Part shown: positions 15,813 to 24,302 of the stretch, piece after piece
Numbering within the stretch: the first letter of the stretch is position 1
Layout: every line of letters begins with the position of its first letter
Assembly (NCBI GenBank): GCA_964446285.1
Contig: CAYUNT010000018.1
Coordinates: 1-36,094, forward strand
DNA from: CAYUNT01 sp964446285
GTDB taxonomy: Bacteria; Sumerlaeota; Sumerlaeia; SLMS01; CAYUNT01
Reading direction: 5' to 3'
Length of the DNA: 36,094 bases
Notes under the pieces: generated by a model
The model's database searches: none
What the model saw: only the letters and a program-made list of their open reading frames with translations
Told to the model about the DNA's origin: nothing
Made by a program: the position numbers and the translations under genes

Positions 15813-17426
15813 ATGGACACCCTGCAGCTGGTTCTATTGCCGGCAGCGGTCCAATCGACGTCCATGCTCGTATTCGAGCTGGTGGCCACAGCCATTGTGG
15901 CCATTGCCGCGGGCGCGATTGGCGGGGTGATCCTGTGGCGCAAGTTCGCTGAAGCTAAAACACTGGCTGCCCGCGAAGAGGCACAGCGTCTGATCGAAGA
16001 CGCCAAGCGCGAGGCCTCCGAGCACATCCGGCAGTCGGAAGAAGAAGAGCGGGAAAAACGAACGGAACGTGAGCACAAATTCGAGCGGGACCTCCAGAAA
16101 CGCCGCGTCGAAATCGAGCGGATCGAATCGCGGATCAAACGCCGCGAGGAACAATTCGACCGGCGCGAGGAGCAATTGGTCCGCCGTGAGCAATCGATCG
16201 GTGACAAAGAAAAGAACCTGGACAAGCGGCTTTCCGAGGCCGATAGCGCCCGCAAAGAGGCCGAATCGCTGAAGGGCGCCCTTGTGGCCCGTTGCGAAGA
16301 GGTCTCGGGCATGACCGCCGACCAGGCGAAAAAACTCCTCCTCGATCAGCTTGAAACCGAGTTGCGCCAGGATCAGGCGGCCTTGATCCGGCGCGTCGAG
16401 GCGGAGACGAAAGAAATGGCGGATAAAAAGGCGCGCCAGATCATCACGCTCGCCATACAGAAATCCGCCTCGGAACAGGTCAGCGAAACCACCGTCTCGG
16501 TGGTCCAGCTGCCCAACGATGAAATGAAAGGCCGGATCATCGGGCGCGAGGGGCGAAACATCCGCACCCTCGAACAACTGACCGGCGTGAACATCATCGT
16601 GGACGACACGCCCGAGGCAGTCGTCATTTCCTGTTTCGACCCATTGCGGCGCGAAGTGGCTCGACTGACCCTCGAGCAACTTGTCGCCGACGGCCGCATC
16701 CACCCTGCCCGCGTGGAGGAAATCGTTCAAAAGTGCGAACGCGACCTGCAAGAAAGCGTTCGCCAGGCGGGCGAATCGGCCTGCGAGGAAGTCGGCGTTT
16801 TCGACATCCATCCCGAGCTGGTCAAATTGCTCGGGCGTCTGAAATACCGCACTTCTTACGGGCAAAACGTGCTGCGCCATGTGATCGAGTGCGCGCACTT
16901 GGCGGGCGTCATGGCTTCGGAACTAGGGGTGGACGCCAAGATCGCCAAACGTGCCGCGCTGCTTCACGACATCGGCAAGGCCGTCAGTTGGGAAGTGGAA
17001 GGAACACACACGGCGGTTGGAGCGCAACTGGCGCGCAAGCACCGCGAGCCGCCCGCCGTCATTCACGCCATCGAGTCGCACCACGGCGAGGTGGAACCTA
17101 AAACCCTCATCGCCGTGCTTGTCATGGCGGCCGACGCCATTTCGGCCTCGAGGCCGGGAGCGCGCCGCGAAACCCTCGAATCCTATATCAAACGCCTTGA
17201 GGCCCTCGAGGCCATAGCCAACTCGTTCGACGGCGTCTCGAAGTCCTACGCCATCCAGGCCGGACGCGAAGTGCGCATCGTCGTCGAGCCGGACAAGGTC
17301 AACGATACCGACTGCGTGCTTCTGGCGCGCAATATCACCAAACGAATCGAATCCGAACTCCAGTATCCTGGCCAGATAAAGATAGTGGTTCTGCGCGAGA
17401 CCCGCAGCGTCGAATACGCACGCTGA
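15813..17426 (+). CDS. rny: Ribonuclease Y
   Basis: A 537-residue membrane-anchored endoribonuclease that initiates mRNA decay. Order of parts: an N-terminal transmembrane helix (about 17-42, LVFELVATAIVAIAAGAIGG), a long charged coiled coil (about 45-215), a KH domain with GRIIGREGRNIR near 239-250, and an HD phosphohydrolase domain with H385-D386 in LLHDIGK and the preceding conserved RHVIECAHLAG. The C-terminal RNase Y domain is complete. Length matches the family (about 520). The ATG at 15813 is preceded by AAAGGAGG with a rather long spacing of twelve bases. The gene is monocistronic: a divergent glgC-like gene lies upstream and a repeat-rich gap downstream. Confidence 0.96.
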   Translation: MDTLQLVLLPAAVQSTSMLVFELVATAIVAIAAGAIGGVILWRKFAEAKTLAAREEAQRLIEDAKREASEHIRQSEEEEREKRTEREHKFERDLQKRRVEIERIESRIKRREEQFDRREEQLVRREQSIGDKEKNLDKRLSEADSARKEAESLKGALVARCEEVSGMTADQAKKLLLDQLETELRQDQAALIRRVEAETKEMADKKARQIITLAIQKSASEQVSETTVSVVQLPNDEMKGRIIGREGRNIRTLEQLTGVNIIVDDTPEAVVISCFDPLRREVARLTLEQLVADGRIHPARVEEIVQKCERDLQESVRQAGESACEEVGVFDIHPELVKLLGRLKYRTSYGQNVLRHVIECAHLAGVMASELGVDAKIAKRAALLHDIGKAVSWEVEGTHTAVGAQLARKHREPPAVIHAIESHHGEVEPKTLIAVLVMAADAISASRPGARRETLESYIKRLEALEAIANSFDGVSKSYAIQAGREVRIVVEPDKVNDTDCVLLARNITKRIESELQYPGQIKIVVLRETRSVEYAR

Positions 17427-17929
17427 TCAAGTCCATCCGCGGCAATTTGCCCCGGCGGCGAAAACCCTGAAGTGAAAAACGCCAAAGGGAAAATCGCCGG
17501 GGTGGCAAAAGCGCCGAACCCAATTCACGGAGAAACCTCCCCAAAATGTTCCCGGCCTCCTCGATCCTGTTCCACATGTGCGCGCCTCTTGTTCATCCGC
17601 TCGGAGGCGCATTCAGTTCTCCCTGCTTGCCCCGCTCGACACGCCGTTTGACGGCCACCCAGTTCGTTCCTTCGCTTCGGGAACGAATTTACGATACGCG
17701 CCACAGTAATCCCCGTATGAATTCCGGACGCTTCGCTCGCGCCTAAGCGCGCCGGAAATTGAAAAGTCACTGCCTAATAACCCGCCGCGCCGCCTATTTT
17801 CCCTTGGGTGTCGCGGCGGGTTCGCGTTTAATGCCTCTGATGCCTGTGCGCTCGCTTCCCGCGCGCCTGGCGCGACGCCTCCCCGCCCGGCCTTGCCATA
17901 TATGCAAGAATCCCGAAAGGATTGTATAG
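17427..17929. other. Repeat-rich intergenic region after rny
   Basis: No convincing gene is seen. It holds a hairpin with CCCCGGCG (17450-17457) and CGCCGGGG (17495-17502) just after rny, lacking a T-run, so only a weak terminator candidate. A second hairpin, TTCGTTCC-TTCGCTTC-GGGAACGAA, lies near 17662-17688. A third is an 11-base stem AACCCGCCGCG (17779-17789) with CGCGGCGGGTT (17812-17822). The last overlaps the direct repeat at 17797-17831. The region looks like an accumulation site for palindromic elements beside the transposase. Confidence 0.5.
17797..17831. repeat. Direct repeat, left copy, outside the RAYT element
   Basis: Starts TTTTCCCTTGGGTGTCGCGG and ends in GTTTAA. The right copy at 18656-18691 matches 26 of the first 27 bases and then has one extra base. 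The copies are in the same orientation, about 860 bases apart, and lie outside both inverted arms of the transposase element. They may be target-associated or independent palindromic repeats. Confidence 0.7.
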
Positions 17930-17968
17930 CAAAGCCCAGGGTCAGCGAGGAACGAGCGCCACCCTGGG
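17930..17968. repeat. RAYT inverted arm, perfect 39-base core (left)
   Basis: Begins CAAAGCCCAGGGTCAGCGAG and ends CACCCTGGG. It is the exact reverse complement of 18560-18598. Internally CCCAGGGT pairs with ACCCTGGG, so single-stranded DNA or RNA would form a hairpin, the usual substrate of REP-associated transposases. Confidence 0.9.
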
Positions 17969-18011
17969 GAAATGATGCAGGCCAATTGCCTTACCCTGTA
18001 AGGGTTAAATA

Positions 18012-18467
18012 ATGCCGCAATCTTTTGTTCAAAACTATCTGCACATCGTGTTTTCAACAAAGGCCCGCGAACCGTTTCTACGCGCCCCGGCGATTCGCGG
18101 CGAAATGCACGCCTATCTGGGTGGCGTGTGCCGAAATCTCAAATCTCCATCCCTTGTGATAGGCGGAGTGGATGATCATATACATATTCTATGCCGCGCA
18201 TCGAAATCCATTGCGGTCGAGGCGTTTATCCGCGAACTCAAGCGCGATTCCTCGAAATGGGTAAAAACAAAAGGGGGGATATGTCGCGGGTTTTATTGGC
18301 AAAGCGGCTATGGGGCTTTCTCAGTCAGCCCCTCGCACGTTTCATCTCTTCGGCGCTATATCGCGGAACAGGAAACGCATCATCACAAGGAAACATTCCA
18401 GGACGAGTTCCGGCGATTGTTGCGGAAATACGGATTGGAATGGGATGAGCAGTATATTTGGGATTGA
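18012..18467 (+). CDS. REP-associated tyrosine transposase (IS200-like, Y1_Tnp)
   Basis: A 151-residue single-domain HUH transposase. The metal-binding HUH motif is DHIHIL (H56, H58) and the nucleophile is probably Y116 in RRYIAEQETHHH. The N-terminus PQSFVQNYLHIVFSTKAREP is typical of this widespread group. Length is normal and the frame is open, so it appears intact. It cleaves and rejoins single-stranded DNA at hairpins; the candidate substrates are the CCCAGGGT palindromes on both sides. Between its stop and the right arm lies a small run of GAAACCA-like repeats (18479-18510). The ATG at 18012 begins directly at the end of the left arm. Confidence 0.93.
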   Translation: MPQSFVQNYLHIVFSTKAREPFLRAPAIRGEMHAYLGGVCRNLKSPSLVIGGVDDHIHILCRASKSIAVEAFIRELKRDSSKWVKTKGGICRGFYWQSGYGAFSVSPSHVSSLRRYIAEQETHHHKETFQDEFRRLLRKYGLEWDEQYIWD

Positions 18468-18559
18468 GGGAAGGGAATCGGAAATCAAAATCCGGAAACC
18501 AGAAACCAGGGAATTATTTATCCCTTTCAGGGTAAGGCCGAATATCCGCGTGCCGGTTT

Positions 18560-18598
18560 CCCAGGGTGGCGCTCGTTCCTCGCTGACCCTGGGCTTTG
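18560..18598. repeat. RAYT inverted arm, perfect 39-base core (right)
   Basis: Exact reverse complement of 17930-17968, ending in CTGACCCTGGGCTTTG. Outside it, ACCCCTTCGGGATTT mirrors ATCCCGAAAGGATTG of the left arm with mismatches. Inside it, CCCTTTCAGGGTAAGG mirrors CCTTACCCTGTAAGGG. The arms have therefore diverged outside the core. Confidence 0.9.
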
Positions 18599-18655
18599 AT
18601 ATTTAACCCCTTCGGGATTTTTCGGCCAAGGGCAAGGCCCACTGTTCAGGTCCTG

Positions 18656-18691
18656 TTTTCCCTTGGGTGGCGCGGCGGGTTTCTGCTTTAA
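18656..18691. repeat. Direct repeat, right copy, outside the RAYT element
   Basis: Starts TTTTCCCTTGGGTGGCGCGG and ends GCTTTAA. It corresponds to 17797-17831 in the same orientation. Unlike the left copy it lacks the AACCCGCCGCG partner arm needed for the 11-base hairpin. Confidence 0.7.
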
Positions 18692-18781
18692 GAATATGCG
18701 CGACCCGTTGAGGCCAAATACACCGGCGTCTTTTTCCGGCCAAGCCTCAAGCGCCGACTTTTCACCGAAAGAACTTTTTGC

Positions 18782-19960
18782 ATGACACCTTCTCTTTCCT
18801 CCTCGTCCTCATCTCCTTCTTCGTCTTCTGCACCTTCCTCGCCCGCGCCGAAGCGCGTGGCATTCGTGGATTTGCGCGCCATGCACGATCCGATTCAGCC
18901 CGAGATTGACGCGGTAATCCGCCGCGTGTTCGAGCGGGCGGAATTCATCGGCGGCGAGGAATGCCGCGAGTTCGAGCGCGAACTGGCCGCCAGCGTCGGC
19001 GTGGCGAACGCCGTCGGGGCGTCCTCATGCACATCGGCCCTCAGCATGGCCCTTCTGGCGCTCGGATTGCACCCGGGCGACGAGGTGATTGTCCCGGCGC
19101 ACACCTACATCGCCTCAGCCGAGGCCGCCGCGTTTCTCGGCATTGGCGTGCGGTTTGTGGACGTTGAGCCGCGCTATCCGGTCTTGAACGCCGAGGCCGT
19201 CGAGCGCGCCATCGGCCCCCGCACGCGCGCCGTCATCGCGGTGCATCTCTATGGCTTTCCATGCGACATGGACCCGATTCTCGACGTGGCGCGTCGGCGC
19301 GGGCTGTTTGTCGTCGAGGACTGCGCGCAGTCGCAAGGGTCGCTCTACAAAGGCCGCCCCACCGGTTCGATGGGACACGCTTCGTGTTTTTCCTTTTTCC
19401 CGTCAAAGAATCTTGGCGCGGCGGGCGACGCCGGGGCGCTCTGCACGAACGACGCCGAAGTGGCCAAGCGCGCCCGCATGGCCGCCAATCACGGGCGGCG
19501 CGAAAAGTTTCTCCACGAAGTTGTCGGCTACAACCTGCGGCTCGATCCATTGCAGGCGGCGATATTGCGTGTGAAATTGCGGCATCTCGATCAATGGAAC
19601 CAGGCGCGCCGCGCCGCCGCGAAACTCTATCGCGAACTTCTCGCCGGATTGCCGGAGGAGAAAATCACGCTGCCCGATCTGCCGGATTTCGCCGATCCAG
19701 CGCCGCATTTATTTGTCGTGCGGCTCAAACAACGCGACCGCGTGCGCGATGAACTCAAGCGCCGCGGCATCGACACGGGCATTCACTATCCCGCGCCGCT
19801 GCACGTGCAGCCTGCGTTTGCGTCGCTCGGGCTGGGACCGGGCGCAATGCCCAACTCCGAAGTTTGGTGCGCCGAAGCGCTGTCGCTGCCTATGCACGGC
19901 GCGATTACGCCCGGCGACGTCCGCGCCACCTGCGCCGCCCTGCGCGAGATTCTCGCTTAG
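18782..19960 (+). CDS. DegT/DnrJ/EryC1/StrS family PLP-dependent sugar aminotransferase
   Basis: A 392-residue fold-type I aminotransferase that adds an amino group to a nucleotide-linked keto-sugar during surface polysaccharide synthesis. Visible landmarks: FVDLRAMHDPIQPEID (28-43), GASSCTSALSMALLAL (79-94), HTYIASAEAAAFLG, VEDCAQSQGS (178-187) and the PLP-binding lysine K209 in FFPSKNLGAAGDAGAL. Family length is about 370; the excess is an N-terminal run of Ser and Pro (residues 2-22) that is unlikely to fold. A GTG at 18857, directly before the conserved AFVDL, is a plausible alternative start. Its stop overlaps by four bases the stop of the converging membrane-protein gene. No partner sugar dehydratase is next to it. 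Confidence 0.9.
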   Translation: MTPSLSSSSSSPSSSSAPSSPAPKRVAFVDLRAMHDPIQPEIDAVIRRVFERAEFIGGEECREFERELAASVGVANAVGASSCTSALSMALLALGLHPGDEVIVPAHTYIASAEAAAFLGIGVRFVDVEPRYPVLNAEAVERAIGPRTRAVIAVHLYGFPCDMDPILDVARRRGLFVVEDCAQSQGSLYKGRPTGSMGHASCFSFFPSKNLGAAGDAGALCTNDAEVAKRARMAANHGRREKFLHEVVGYNLRLDPLQAAILRVKLRHLDQWNQARRAAAKLYRELLAGLPEEKITLPDLPDFADPAPHLFVVRLKQRDRVRDELKRRGIDTGIHYPAPLHVQPAFASLGLGPGAMPNSEVWCAEALSLPMHGAITPGDVRATCAALREILA

Positions 19961-22680
19961 CGGTTCAGGCAGCGCGAGGGCGGATCAATACGGAAATTGC
20001 GTATCGAGACGGTTCCGCGGCTAATGGCCGATGGGGAGGCCGTGCGCCATACATTGATGGCAAGGCTCATGTAAGTGGCTTCCTTGGGAATAGGCTGGAA
20101 AAACGTGAATCGTCGCCAGTCCTCATTGCCGTGGAAATTGCGGCTATCGGCGTATTTCATCCGAAGGATTTCGCCCTTTTCCCCGCGGAAATCGACCATG
20201 ACATTTCCGGCGTGCGTGTGCAGATTTTCGCAGCGGACCTCGATGGTTCCGTAAATGATTTTTCCGGCCTGGGCCGGAAACCAGGGGGTGATGATGCTGA
20301 CGGCTTTCTCGTTTGGATCCACTTCAAAAACGAGAACTCCGCTTTTCTCCTCTTCCGAGAAGTCTATCCGCCAGGGCGTTTCGGCCGGAAGAACCGTCCA
20401 CACAGGGGAAATTTGATGCTGGCTTTGCACGCTTTCGATAGGAACGAGCCCGCCTGGCGTTCCCACATCCAGCAGGTCCGCGGGACTGAACAGCGAGTTT
20501 GATCTCAAACTCGGCGGGATATTGCCGGCTTGCAGTTCGAAAAAGTAAAACCGGTCGAACTCGATTCTGGACTCGGCATCGTAGTTCTTGCCATCGGGCA
20601 GAGTCGAGGCAAGGGGGCAGATGGTGAGCACGGCGGTTCCGGGCGGCGCGGAAAAAATCAGTGTGCGCGTGGAAAAATCGTCGGCATTTGCCGGAAAAGT
20701 CACGACGCCAAGAGGCTGGTCGTTCCACCGCATTCCCACCCATCGGGGGACCGAAGCGCTATTGCGGGCAACCAGGCCTATGATAGCAGGGCCATCGGTT
20801 GTCTTGTTCACGGAATAATACGTCCGCATGGGATGAATGCAGGCAAGTGTTTCACCTATTTCCACACCGTTTTTATCCAGGCGCGCAAGGACTGCCGCCT
20901 CGGGAGGCTTGATCCGGTCGAAGTTTTCCGCCTCGAAATAATTGTGGAGTTGCAGGTTCTTCGCGCGCTTGTCCTGGGAGGTAACGCGCTGTTCAAAACG
21001 GTAGAGAAACATGTCGTATTGGGTTATCAGGGCGGGAATCTTCTTCACCATGTTCCATGAGCCTGTATCCATCTCGAAATTCAGCCCTATTTTTTCTCCG
21101 CGCAACTCGGCGATCCACAGAGGGTTGGAGGAAATTCCAAGATGGCGGATGAACCGCAGAAGGGCGTCGCGCGACCACATTTCCGAATAGGTATCTACGG
21201 GAACCATGTTCAGTCCGATGTAATCGGGATAGTATCGCGAGACGGAGCGGGCCATGGGTGACATAAAGACAACCGGGCGGGGCGGAGGCGGCAAATTGGA
21301 GGTTGCCTCCGGCTGGAAAGATTGAGAGGTGGTGGAAGATTCAGCGTTCTTGATAGTTTGCGCGGTGGCTTTTATGGGCATGAGTTGCCCGGTGTAATGA
21401 AGATAGAGTGACTGGCTCCAGAGCAGGGCAATGGCGGCGGCCGCGGCATACGCCCAGCGTTGAGGATCGCCACGGCGCGAGAGGCGGGCCAGAGCGCGGC
21501 CCGCCACAAGCGTCAGCTCGCCCAGCCCCAGCACCATGCCGGGTATCAACGCGGTCGAGTATTTATACGCGTAGGGAATGTCCGCTTTGACGATAAAAAG
21601 CAGGCTGAGACCCACTAAAAAGGCGAGGGTTGAGAAAAGCGCCGCGAAACGCCTTCGCCACCAAAGAAGGAGCATGCCCGCCAGCGAGAGCATTCCCGCC
21701 GTCCAGGGAGGCCAAGCCAGCCCGATCGTCCAGCGGCCGCGGGAAAAGGCGTAGAAATGCGATAGAAAAAACTGCCAGGAAAACGAAATGCGTTCGGTCA
21801 GGGGCGCGTCCCATTCCTTGACGACCCGTTGAATGATGTGCGCGTGGATCACTCGCCAGCTGACAACTGCAATGCCCGCCAGGAGAAGAAGCAACGCGGA
21901 AAAAAGAATCCACGCTGCGGTTTTGCCCCCTATTCGGAGGGCGGCGATCTTCCAGCGCTCTTTCAGGCGGGGCAGCCACGCCCGGAACGTTACGGCGGTC
22001 CAGATGCAGCCGGCCCCAAAGGCCCCTGCCATCGCCCCTCCCGCGGCCGGGTGGCATAGATACGCGGCGCCGGAAAACACAAAGAACAAAAGCAAGGCGC
22101 TCAGAGACGACCTCAGGGCAAATCGCGCGATGCATATATAGGCCAGAATGGAAAATAGAAGAACCATCGCATAGTAACGGGCGTCCATCGAGTGATTGAG
22201 CGGCGAAGGCATAATGGCCAGCAGCGCCGCCATCCGCAGCGAATCGGGCTTTTCAAAAAACATCCGGGCCAGCCGGTAAAACGCCGCAATGGCGAGAATT
22301 CCCGCGAGCGCGGAGGGGAACCGCAGCCACCACACGGAATCCGTGAACATCGAAGGAATGCGGTAAAAGACAAAAGCGAGCCAATGAAACCGCCGGAAGG
22401 GAGCATGGAGATCGAGTTTCAGGGCGTCTTCGCGCGTAAAGACCTCGTCCACCCAAAGGTCCTGGCGGTCGAGCCAGACAAGGCGCAGGGTAGCGGCCAC
22501 GGCCAGGATGATCAGCAGCGCCGCATTTCGCCGCACCGCCTCAACGCTCAGCCGCCACCAGAAGATCGGAAATAGCCATTCGGGCAAAAAAGGTTTCTTA
22601 GGTGTGGCAGGCGTTTCCGGGCGCTGCACTCCCCCCCGTTCCCGGCTGCCTCTGGCCTCCGTTCGTCGTTTGCGTGCCAT
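19957..22680 (-). CDS. GT-C-like membrane glycosyltransferase with large extracytoplasmic domain
   Basis: A 907-residue protein with a basic N-terminal tail (1-35), then about eleven hydrophobic segments to about residue 440. The first external loop carries RQDLWVDEVFTREDALKL, with the acidic D-E pair expected of GT39-type transferases. The C-terminal about 430 residues are soluble, with beta-rich stretches (for example RIEFDRFYFFEL and KSGVLVFEVD) that resemble carbohydrate-binding or jelly-roll modules, but I cannot name the domain. The likely role is transfer from a polyprenyl-linked sugar at the outer face of the inner membrane. The gene at 22702-24159 lies 21 bases upstream on the same strand, so the two form an operon. 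No strong ribosome-binding site is seen before the ATG at 22680. Confidence 0.75.
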   Translation of the reverse strand: MARKRRTEARGSRERGGVQRPETPATPKKPFLPEWLFPIFWWRLSVEAVRRNAALLIILAVAATLRLVWLDRQDLWVDEVFTREDALKLDLHAPFRRFHWLAFVFYRIPSMFTDSVWWLRFPSALAGILAIAAFYRLARMFFEKPDSLRMAALLAIMPSPLNHSMDARYYAMVLLFSILAYICIARFALRSSLSALLLFFVFSGAAYLCHPAAGGAMAGAFGAGCIWTAVTFRAWLPRLKERWKIAALRIGGKTAAWILFSALLLLLAGIAVVSWRVIHAHIIQRVVKEWDAPLTERISFSWQFFLSHFYAFSRGRWTIGLAWPPWTAGMLSLAGMLLLWWRRRFAALFSTLAFLVGLSLLFIVKADIPYAYKYSTALIPGMVLGLGELTLVAGRALARLSRRGDPQRWAYAAAAAIALLWSQSLYLHYTGQLMPIKATAQTIKNAESSTTSQSFQPEATSNLPPPPRPVVFMSPMARSVSRYYPDYIGLNMVPVDTYSEMWSRDALLRFIRHLGISSNPLWIAELRGEKIGLNFEMDTGSWNMVKKIPALITQYDMFLYRFEQRVTSQDKRAKNLQLHNYFEAENFDRIKPPEAAVLARLDKNGVEIGETLACIHPMRTYYSVNKTTDGPAIIGLVARNSASVPRWVGMRWNDQPLGVVTFPANADDFSTRTLIFSAPPGTAVLTICPLASTLPDGKNYDAESRIEFDRFYFFELQAGNIPPSLRSNSLFSPADLLDVGTPGGLVPIESVQSQHQISPVWTVLPAETPWRIDFSEEEKSGVLVFEVDPNEKAVSIITPWFPAQAGKIIYGTIEVRCENLHTHAGNVMVDFRGEKGEILRMKYADSRNFHGNEDWRRFTFFQPIPKEATYMSLAINVWRTASPSAISRGTVSIRNFRIDPPSRCLNR

Positions 22681-22701
22681 GAGTTTTTGAACAATTCCCT
22701 T

Positions 22702-24159
22702 CTATTCGGGGATTTTACGCCGTTCTTCCTCTCCATTCCTCCAGGGACGCGGCTCGCGCGGGTTTCGGGACATCGGCGCGATGCGGCGGATGCCTTCGAT
22801 CGCCCAGGCAATCCCGAGCGCCAGAAACATCCACATCCAGGGCGTCAGATGCGCGGCCAGGCGCAGGTCAAAATGCCGGAGCGAGGCGATAAACAAAAAC
22901 GGCGCGCCCAGCCAGAGCCATAACAAAATGGCACGGCGTCCGGCGGGCAGGAACACCGCCGCGGCAATTCCAAGAAGATACAGGGCGGTGAGAACCTTGG
23001 ATGCGCCAAATTGCTGAATGCCCGCGGCGCGATAGACGAAAATTTTCCACGCGCCCGCCAGCGATCCGCCAAGCAACTGCCCGGCGTTGTGGCCCCCGAG
23101 CACATAGCCAAGCGTCGTGACGGGCGGGCCGCCGTAGGGATCGCGGTAAAATTCCTCGCGCCGCGCCCCTCCCCACTGGCCGAGGGCTTCGTAATTGCGG
23201 TAAAACCTTGCGTGAATGTTGCTCGAGAAAAACGGATCGCGCGAATTGTGAAACCGATAATTGAACGCCAAATGAGGCAGCAGAGGCAAAATGGCGAGGG
23301 CGAAAGCGACGGTGATGGGCGCGAGCCGCCAGTGCGTTCGCCATGCCCGCCATGCGAGAAAGGGAAGCGTCCAGGAAATAGCGGAAATGTATGTGAGATT
23401 TGCCAGGGCGGCCAGCGCGCCCATGCGCAGAGAGGCAGCGAATTCGGGCGTGAATCGGCGGGGCGGTGGATTGTCTCCATCTGTTATATTCTGGGAGGTC
23501 CGGACCGCCGCCGCCCGTTCCCACTCGATCACAAACCCCACGACCAGCAGGGCATACCAGTCCGTTCGCAATCCGCGCGCGCTCCATTCGGCCCATTGCG
23601 GCGAAAGTGCCATTCCCGCGGCGGCGGCGAGGCCAATCGCCGTCCCGAACCACATCGCCCCCAGCCGGGCCGTGGCGGCCACCAAGGCCAGTCCCGCCAG
23701 CAGCGAAACCAGACGCAGGGTGCTTTCCTCCGCGCCGAAAAAGAAGGCGGCCACGCGATTGAGCCATATCCAGGCCGGTTCGCGCACCCAGGGCGCGGCC
23801 GAAGCCGCCGTTTCGTAAAGGCCCCCGCCCTGTCGCACAATTTCAAGAAATCCGGCGGCGTCGGGGTCGAGCGGTTCCGTCGAATGGACTTTGAAAGCCT
23901 GCCAGCGTGTTTGGAACGCAAGCAGGAGGATGGCGCAAAGGGCCAGAAACGCCGGGCGGATGGCGCCCGGGGCCGGAGTGCCTCGCCCGGAGCTCGTTTT
24001 GTGCTTCTCCGAAGAAATCCACCAAAAGGCCCAAAGAAGCAATCCGGCCGCAACGGCGACGATCACGGCGCTTGTCCAGGGCGAATCCGTGTGAAAAAGG
24101 GCGTTCACCGCGAGTAATTGGCCATTTGTGCTAAGGATGGGAAATCCGCGAAAAAGCAT
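22702..24159 (-). CDS. GT-C-like polytopic membrane protein
   Basis: A 485-residue hydrophobic protein with about ten membrane segments. An external loop after the second helix has HSTEPLDPDAAGFLEIVRQGG, the position and acidity expected for a PMT-like transferase, followed by REPAWIWLNRVAAFFFGAEESTLRLVSLLAG, consistent with the family. Its C-terminus is basic and polar. It is probably co-transcribed with the larger transferase downstream (21-base gap) and may act on the same polymer. The start is uncertain: I use the ATG at 24159, but a TTG at 24207 would add 16 residues, and neither has a good ribosome-binding site. It lies 143 bases downstream of rpoN on the same strand. Confidence 0.68.
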   Translation of the reverse strand: MLFRGFPILSTNGQLLAVNALFHTDSPWTSAVIVAVAAGLLLWAFWWISSEKHKTSSGRGTPAPGAIRPAFLALCAILLLAFQTRWQAFKVHSTEPLDPDAAGFLEIVRQGGGLYETAASAAPWVREPAWIWLNRVAAFFFGAEESTLRLVSLLAGLALVAATARLGAMWFGTAIGLAAAAGMALSPQWAEWSARGLRTDWYALLVVGFVIEWERAAAVRTSQNITDGDNPPPRRFTPEFAASLRMGALAALANLTYISAISWTLPFLAWRAWRTHWRLAPITVAFALAILPLLPHLAFNYRFHNSRDPFFSSNIHARFYRNYEALGQWGGARREEFYRDPYGGPPVTTLGYVLGGHNAGQLLGGSLAGAWKIFVYRAAGIQQFGASKVLTALYLLGIAAAVFLPAGRRAILLWLWLGAPFLFIASLRHFDLRLAAHLTPWMWMFLALGIAWAIEGIRRIAPMSRNPREPRPWRNGEEERRKIPE

Positions 24160-24283
24160 TCGCGATGGAGTTTTTGGGGGGAACGAAACGGGGCCGGATG
24201 GAAACAATTGCTTTCCGGAAAGAGAGCGGGCGCGTTTCCGGTCAGGATGCCAGCCCTTTTCAAAAGGCCCTGGTTATTAAATC

Positions 24284-24296
24284 CCGCGTTGCGCGG
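24284..24296 (-). terminator. Weak hairpin after rpoN
   Basis: On the minus strand CCGCG-CAA-CGCGG is followed by GATTTAATAA, seven bases after the rpoN stop. The stem is only five base pairs and the T-run is broken, so termination is possible but poorly supported. Confidence 0.2.
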
Positions 24297-24302
24297 AGAT
24301 TT

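Larger units (their letters stand above)
17908..18617 (+). mobile_element. REP-associated IS200-like (RAYT) element
   Basis: A single-gene element: a Y1 transposase (18012-18467) between long imperfect inverted arms of about 105 bases (17908-18011 and 18513-18617). Each arm holds a perfect 39-base core (17930-17968 and 18560-18598), itself a palindrome-like CCCAGGGT...ACCCTGGG structure. Each arm also has a shorter CCTTACCCTG-AGGG motif that abuts the gene. In the left arm this motif supplies the ribosome-binding region, since AAGGGTTAAATA immediately precedes the ATG. RAYTs are single-strand DNA transposases thought to mobilise REP palindromes. The element is intact and could be active. Confidence 0.85.

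Noticed and set aside
18785..18847. Ser/Pro-rich N-terminus of the aminotransferase as a targeting signal
   Set aside because: It has no hydrophobic core or cleavage site and may not be translated if the GTG at 18857 is the true start.
23011..24117. Open frame of 368 codons on the plus strand
   Set aside because: Arg/Pro/Gly-rich shadow of the membrane-protein gene on the minus strand.
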